A stretch of 41,748 nt of DNA from a virus. The notes beneath the pieces were generated by a model. It was not told the DNA's origin. It saw nothing but the letters and a program-made list of their open reading frames with translations, and did not search any database. The position numbers were made by a program, and so were the translations under genes. Where the stretch lies: the IMG/VR virus record IMGVR_UViG_3300035703_000175, positions 1 to 41,748 of that record; one strand, 5' to 3'. Numbering within the stretch: the first letter of the stretch is position 1; each line of letters opens with the position of its first letter. Of this stretch, positions 40,382 through 41,748 are shown one piece after another.

Positions 40382-40390
40382 TGATACAAT
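40382..40390 (+). promoter_or_regulatory. Extended -10 promoter for the predicted small RNA
   Basis: TGATACAAT fits the extended -10 form (TG-n-TATAAT, one mismatch). No good -35 is present, which extended -10 promoters tolerate. Predicted start at or near 40397, the first base of the RNA's first stem. Confidence 0.58.
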
Positions 40391-40396
40391 AAACTT

Positions 40397-40474
40397 GTAG
40401 CGTCGAGCGTATTCTTACCCTTTCCGCTCCGCTACATCTAAGCCCCGTCTACCCTTTCGGACGGGGCTTTCTAA
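40397..40474 (+). ncRNA. Predicted small antisense RNA with two UACCCUUUC loops
   Basis: From the predicted start to the terminator, about 75 bases, the RNA folds into two hairpins. Hairpin 1 (40397-40435): GUAGCG/CGCUAC then GAGCG/CGCUC, 11 bp in all with a 2-base bulge, loop UAUUCUUACCCUUUC. Hairpin 2 is the terminator (10-bp stem), loop UACCCUUUCG. Both loops carry UACCCUUUC, the exact reverse complement of GAAAGGGUA in the early leaders. It could pair with and cover the ribosome-binding region of five early mRNAs. No ORF in it. Confidence 0.7.
40440..40474 (+). terminator. Terminator of the early operon (and of the predicted small RNA)
   Basis: AAGCCCCGTC/GACGGGGCTT, 10-bp stem with a 10-base loop, then TTTCTAATT on the plus strand. 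On the minus strand the trailing T content is weak, so it mainly stops plus transcription; the converging minus operon ends at the FmdB gene whose stop is at 40471. Confidence 0.88.
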
Positions 40475-40647
40475 TTGTCAGTAGAATAAAAGCCAGTACC
40501 CTTGAACTGAATAGAAGGCGCCGACCACACGCGGGTCATCTGTACACCGCAGAAGTTACACGCAGGGTTCGGTCTATCTTCATCAACACCGCGCTCTATC
40601 TCTAGGTAGTTAGCGCAGAACTCACATCTATAAGGATAGAGGGGCAT
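40471..40647 (-). CDS. FmdB-family zinc-ribbon protein (58 aa)
   Basis: MPLYPYRCEFC...NPACNFCGVQM: two C-x2-C pairs at 8/11 and 30/33, then the family ending (FKGTGFYSTDN), where GFY-x-TD is characteristic of FmdB-like zinc ribbons. Such proteins are annotated as putative regulatory proteins; the true function is unclear. ATG at 40647, AAGG at a suitable distance. Last gene of the minus-strand early operon, overlapping its upstream neighbour by 20 bases. Confidence 0.85.
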   Translation of the reverse strand: MPLYPYRCEFCANYLEIERGVDEDRPNPACNFCGVQMTRVWSAPSIQFKGTGFYSTDN

Positions 40648-41044
40648 AGAGTACCTTACCTAACGAGGTGGGCAAAAAGCCCACAATTTTCCCTATTTTT
40701 GAGCGGTTTCCAAACTCGGTAGTGGCAGGCATAAGTCGCTCACTCCACTCTGGTTCGAACTCTTGTTGTAAATGGAAAGCGTATATACCATCTGGTGTTG
40801 AGTTGATGTACCACGCATCGAGGTCTTGACTGTGAGCGTGGAGGACCAGGTTATCCCATTTACTTTTTTCAATGAGCAAATCCGGATAGTGCGTTCGACG
40901 ACACTTGAGTTCGGCATAGACTCCTGCTTTCTGTGACACACAATCAAAGGTGTCGTACGTGTTACCTGATTTTATCAGGTCGTTGTAGTGGTAGGTCTTG
41001 AGGTACTCGAATAACTGAGCCTCTTGTAGTGTGCCTAACTCCAC
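40628..41044 (-). CDS. PD-(D/E)XK nuclease (phage endonuclease-like)
   Basis: 138 residues from the GTG at 41044 (GGAGGGG upstream), overlapping the sigma-factor stop by 10 bases; the frame is open further back to 41095 but that part is inside the sigma gene. Motif: YDTFDCV (D34), then YAELKCRRTHYPDLLIE with E45 and K47, giving a PD-(D/E)XK active-site plan. Role unclear (host DNA degradation or restriction-like defence); the sequence suggests a nuclease, not which. Confidence 0.7.
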   Translation of the reverse strand: MELGTLQEAQLFEYLKTYHYNDLIKSGNTYDTFDCVSQKAGVYAELKCRRTHYPDLLIEKSKWDNLVLHAHSQDLDAWYINSTPDGIYAFHLQQEFEPEWSERLMPATTEFGNRSKIGKIVGFLPTSLGKVLYAPLSL

Positions 41045-41691
41045 GGGTTGTCCCCTCCGATGACTCGCTGTAACGCCTTGAGGGCGTTCTCGCACCGCCT
41101 ATCGGCAGTAGATACTGAGCAACCAAACATCTCTGCCATCTGCTGTAACTTCAACTCGTCATAGTAACGAGCCTTGATGTAGTCGCAGTGGTTGGTCTCA
41201 TCTTTTCTATCTTGGTGTTCTAAGATTTCATAGCCACGTTTAATATCTATCAACATCGCCAGGAGATTACGTCCTTCGGATGGAGCAGAGGAGCGACGTG
41301 GCATACCATCATCCACTAACTGTTGCGCCTGCTCTAATAAGATTCCATCAAAGATATTGCGGAGGATATGCGGCATCATCTGTGCGATGGTGCTGGTCTC
41401 ATAGAAGTATTCATCTCCGGTCAGATAGCCGGAGCGATGTGCCTTTTCCTTGCGAGCATAACGTTCGCACGCACGAAGTATCTGCCACCCTACACGCTTG
41501 AGATTATATTTACGAGCCTCGGCATCTGGCTCATCAAATGCTTGACTAAGATAGTCCACTCTGGTTACGCACCAAAGCATACCTTCCTGAATTAAATCTT
41601 CTCTATCTACCCAACGGCCGTACCTTCTATGTACTACTGCCGCTCTCTCTTTCACCAACTCGTCTACGCCATCTGGAAGGATTCTAGTCAC
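41035..41691 (-). CDS. Phage-encoded sigma factor (sigma70 family, ECF-like)
   Basis: 218 residues from the GTG at 41691. Sigma region 2 is recognisable as RRYGRWVDREDLIQEGMLWCVTR (about 22-44; the VDREDLIQEG core is strongly sigma-like), then a helical linker, and region 4 as YDELKLQQMAEMFGCSVSTADRRCENALKALQRV (about 178-210), a helix-turn-helix for the -35 element. It would direct host RNA polymerase to a phage-specific promoter, most simply the late genes. Neighbours are nuclease genes and the primase, so it belongs to the early operon. Confidence 0.88.
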   Translation of the reverse strand: MTRILPDGVDELVKERAAVVHRRYGRWVDREDLIQEGMLWCVTRVDYLSQAFDEPDAEARKYNLKRVGWQILRACERYARKEKAHRSGYLTGDEYFYETSTIAQMMPHILRNIFDGILLEQAQQLVDDGMPRRSSAPSEGRNLLAMLIDIKRGYEILEHQDRKDETNHCDYIKARYYDELKLQQMAEMFGCSVSTADRRCENALKALQRVIGGDNPWS

Positions 41692-41748
41692 AATCTATAA
41701 TCGACTCCTTGATAGTGGGAGATAGGCTGAGTATCCTGATAGCAAGAA
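41622..41748. repeat. Terminal direct repeat, right copy (circular contig overlap)
   Basis: Identical to bases 1-127; see the left copy. The overlap includes the start of the sigma-factor gene and the end of 63-377. Confidence 0.93.

Noticed and set aside
40398-40470. The two GAAAGGGTA motifs read on the minus strand as ribosome sites for minus-strand genes
   Set aside because: No ATG/GTG/TTG with an open frame follows at the right distance (ATG-TAG stops at once after one copy, ATA after the other). The plus-strand RNA with the complementary loops explains both copies better.

Overview
The window is essentially one complete phage genome. Bases 1-127 recur exactly as 41622-41748, so the contig closes into a circle (or circularly permuted molecule) of about 41,621 bp. 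The virion gene set is terminase, portal, scaffold, major capsid protein, large internal proteins and many fibre-like proteins. I see no tail sheath, tube or classical tape measure, so a short-tailed (podovirus-like) virion is the best guess. A WhiB-type Fe-S regulator, a family confined to Actinobacteria and their phages, points to an actinobacterial host. The moderate base composition and an aquatic-looking set of virion genes would suit a low/medium-GC freshwater actinobacterium; that is inference. I find no integrase, recognisable repressor, tRNA, CRISPR or DNA polymerase, so it is probably virulent and replicates with the host polymerase.

Layout. (1) 1-5263, minus strand, continuing across the junction into 41691-40471: replication and regulation genes. 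These are an FmdB-like zinc ribbon, a PD-(D/E)XK nuclease, a sigma factor, a primase split into overlapping Toprim and CHC2 zinc-finger ORFs, an Hjc-like nuclease, a DnaB-type ATPase, WhiB and a RecB/Cas4-like exonuclease. (2) 5264-5615: a short regulatory region, one plus-strand orphan gene and a strong terminator that ends the late operon. (3) 36119 down to 5602, minus strand: the late operon, in transcription order terminase, portal, internal virion proteins, scaffold, major capsid protein, small head/neck ORFs, fibre and adhesin cassettes with an HNH endonuclease, glycosyltransferase, adaptor, beta-propeller protein, large tail protein, membrane protein, M15 endolysin and holin-like protein. 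(4) 36120-36952: a non-coding control region with four DnaA boxes, short repeats, perfect palindromes and a good sigma70-type promoter. (5) 36953-40377, plus strand: a chain of small early genes, mostly unknown, ending in a membrane-anchored lytic transglycosylase and a terminator.

The most interesting signal is in region 5. Five early cistrons carry almost the same leader, GAAAGGGTAA, 4-5 bases before the start codon, and four are preceded by one to three tandem hairpins. At the end of the operon (40382-40474) an extended -10 promoter precedes a predicted ~75-nt RNA with two stem-loops. Both loops display UACCCUUUC, the exact reverse complement of the leader. This looks like a phage-encoded antisense RNA able to cover the ribosome-binding sites of its own early genes.

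Many small genes here (39-63 codons) are linked to their neighbours by TAATG, ATGA or GTGA overlaps. I annotated those that have this coupling or a good Shine-Dalgarno sequence.
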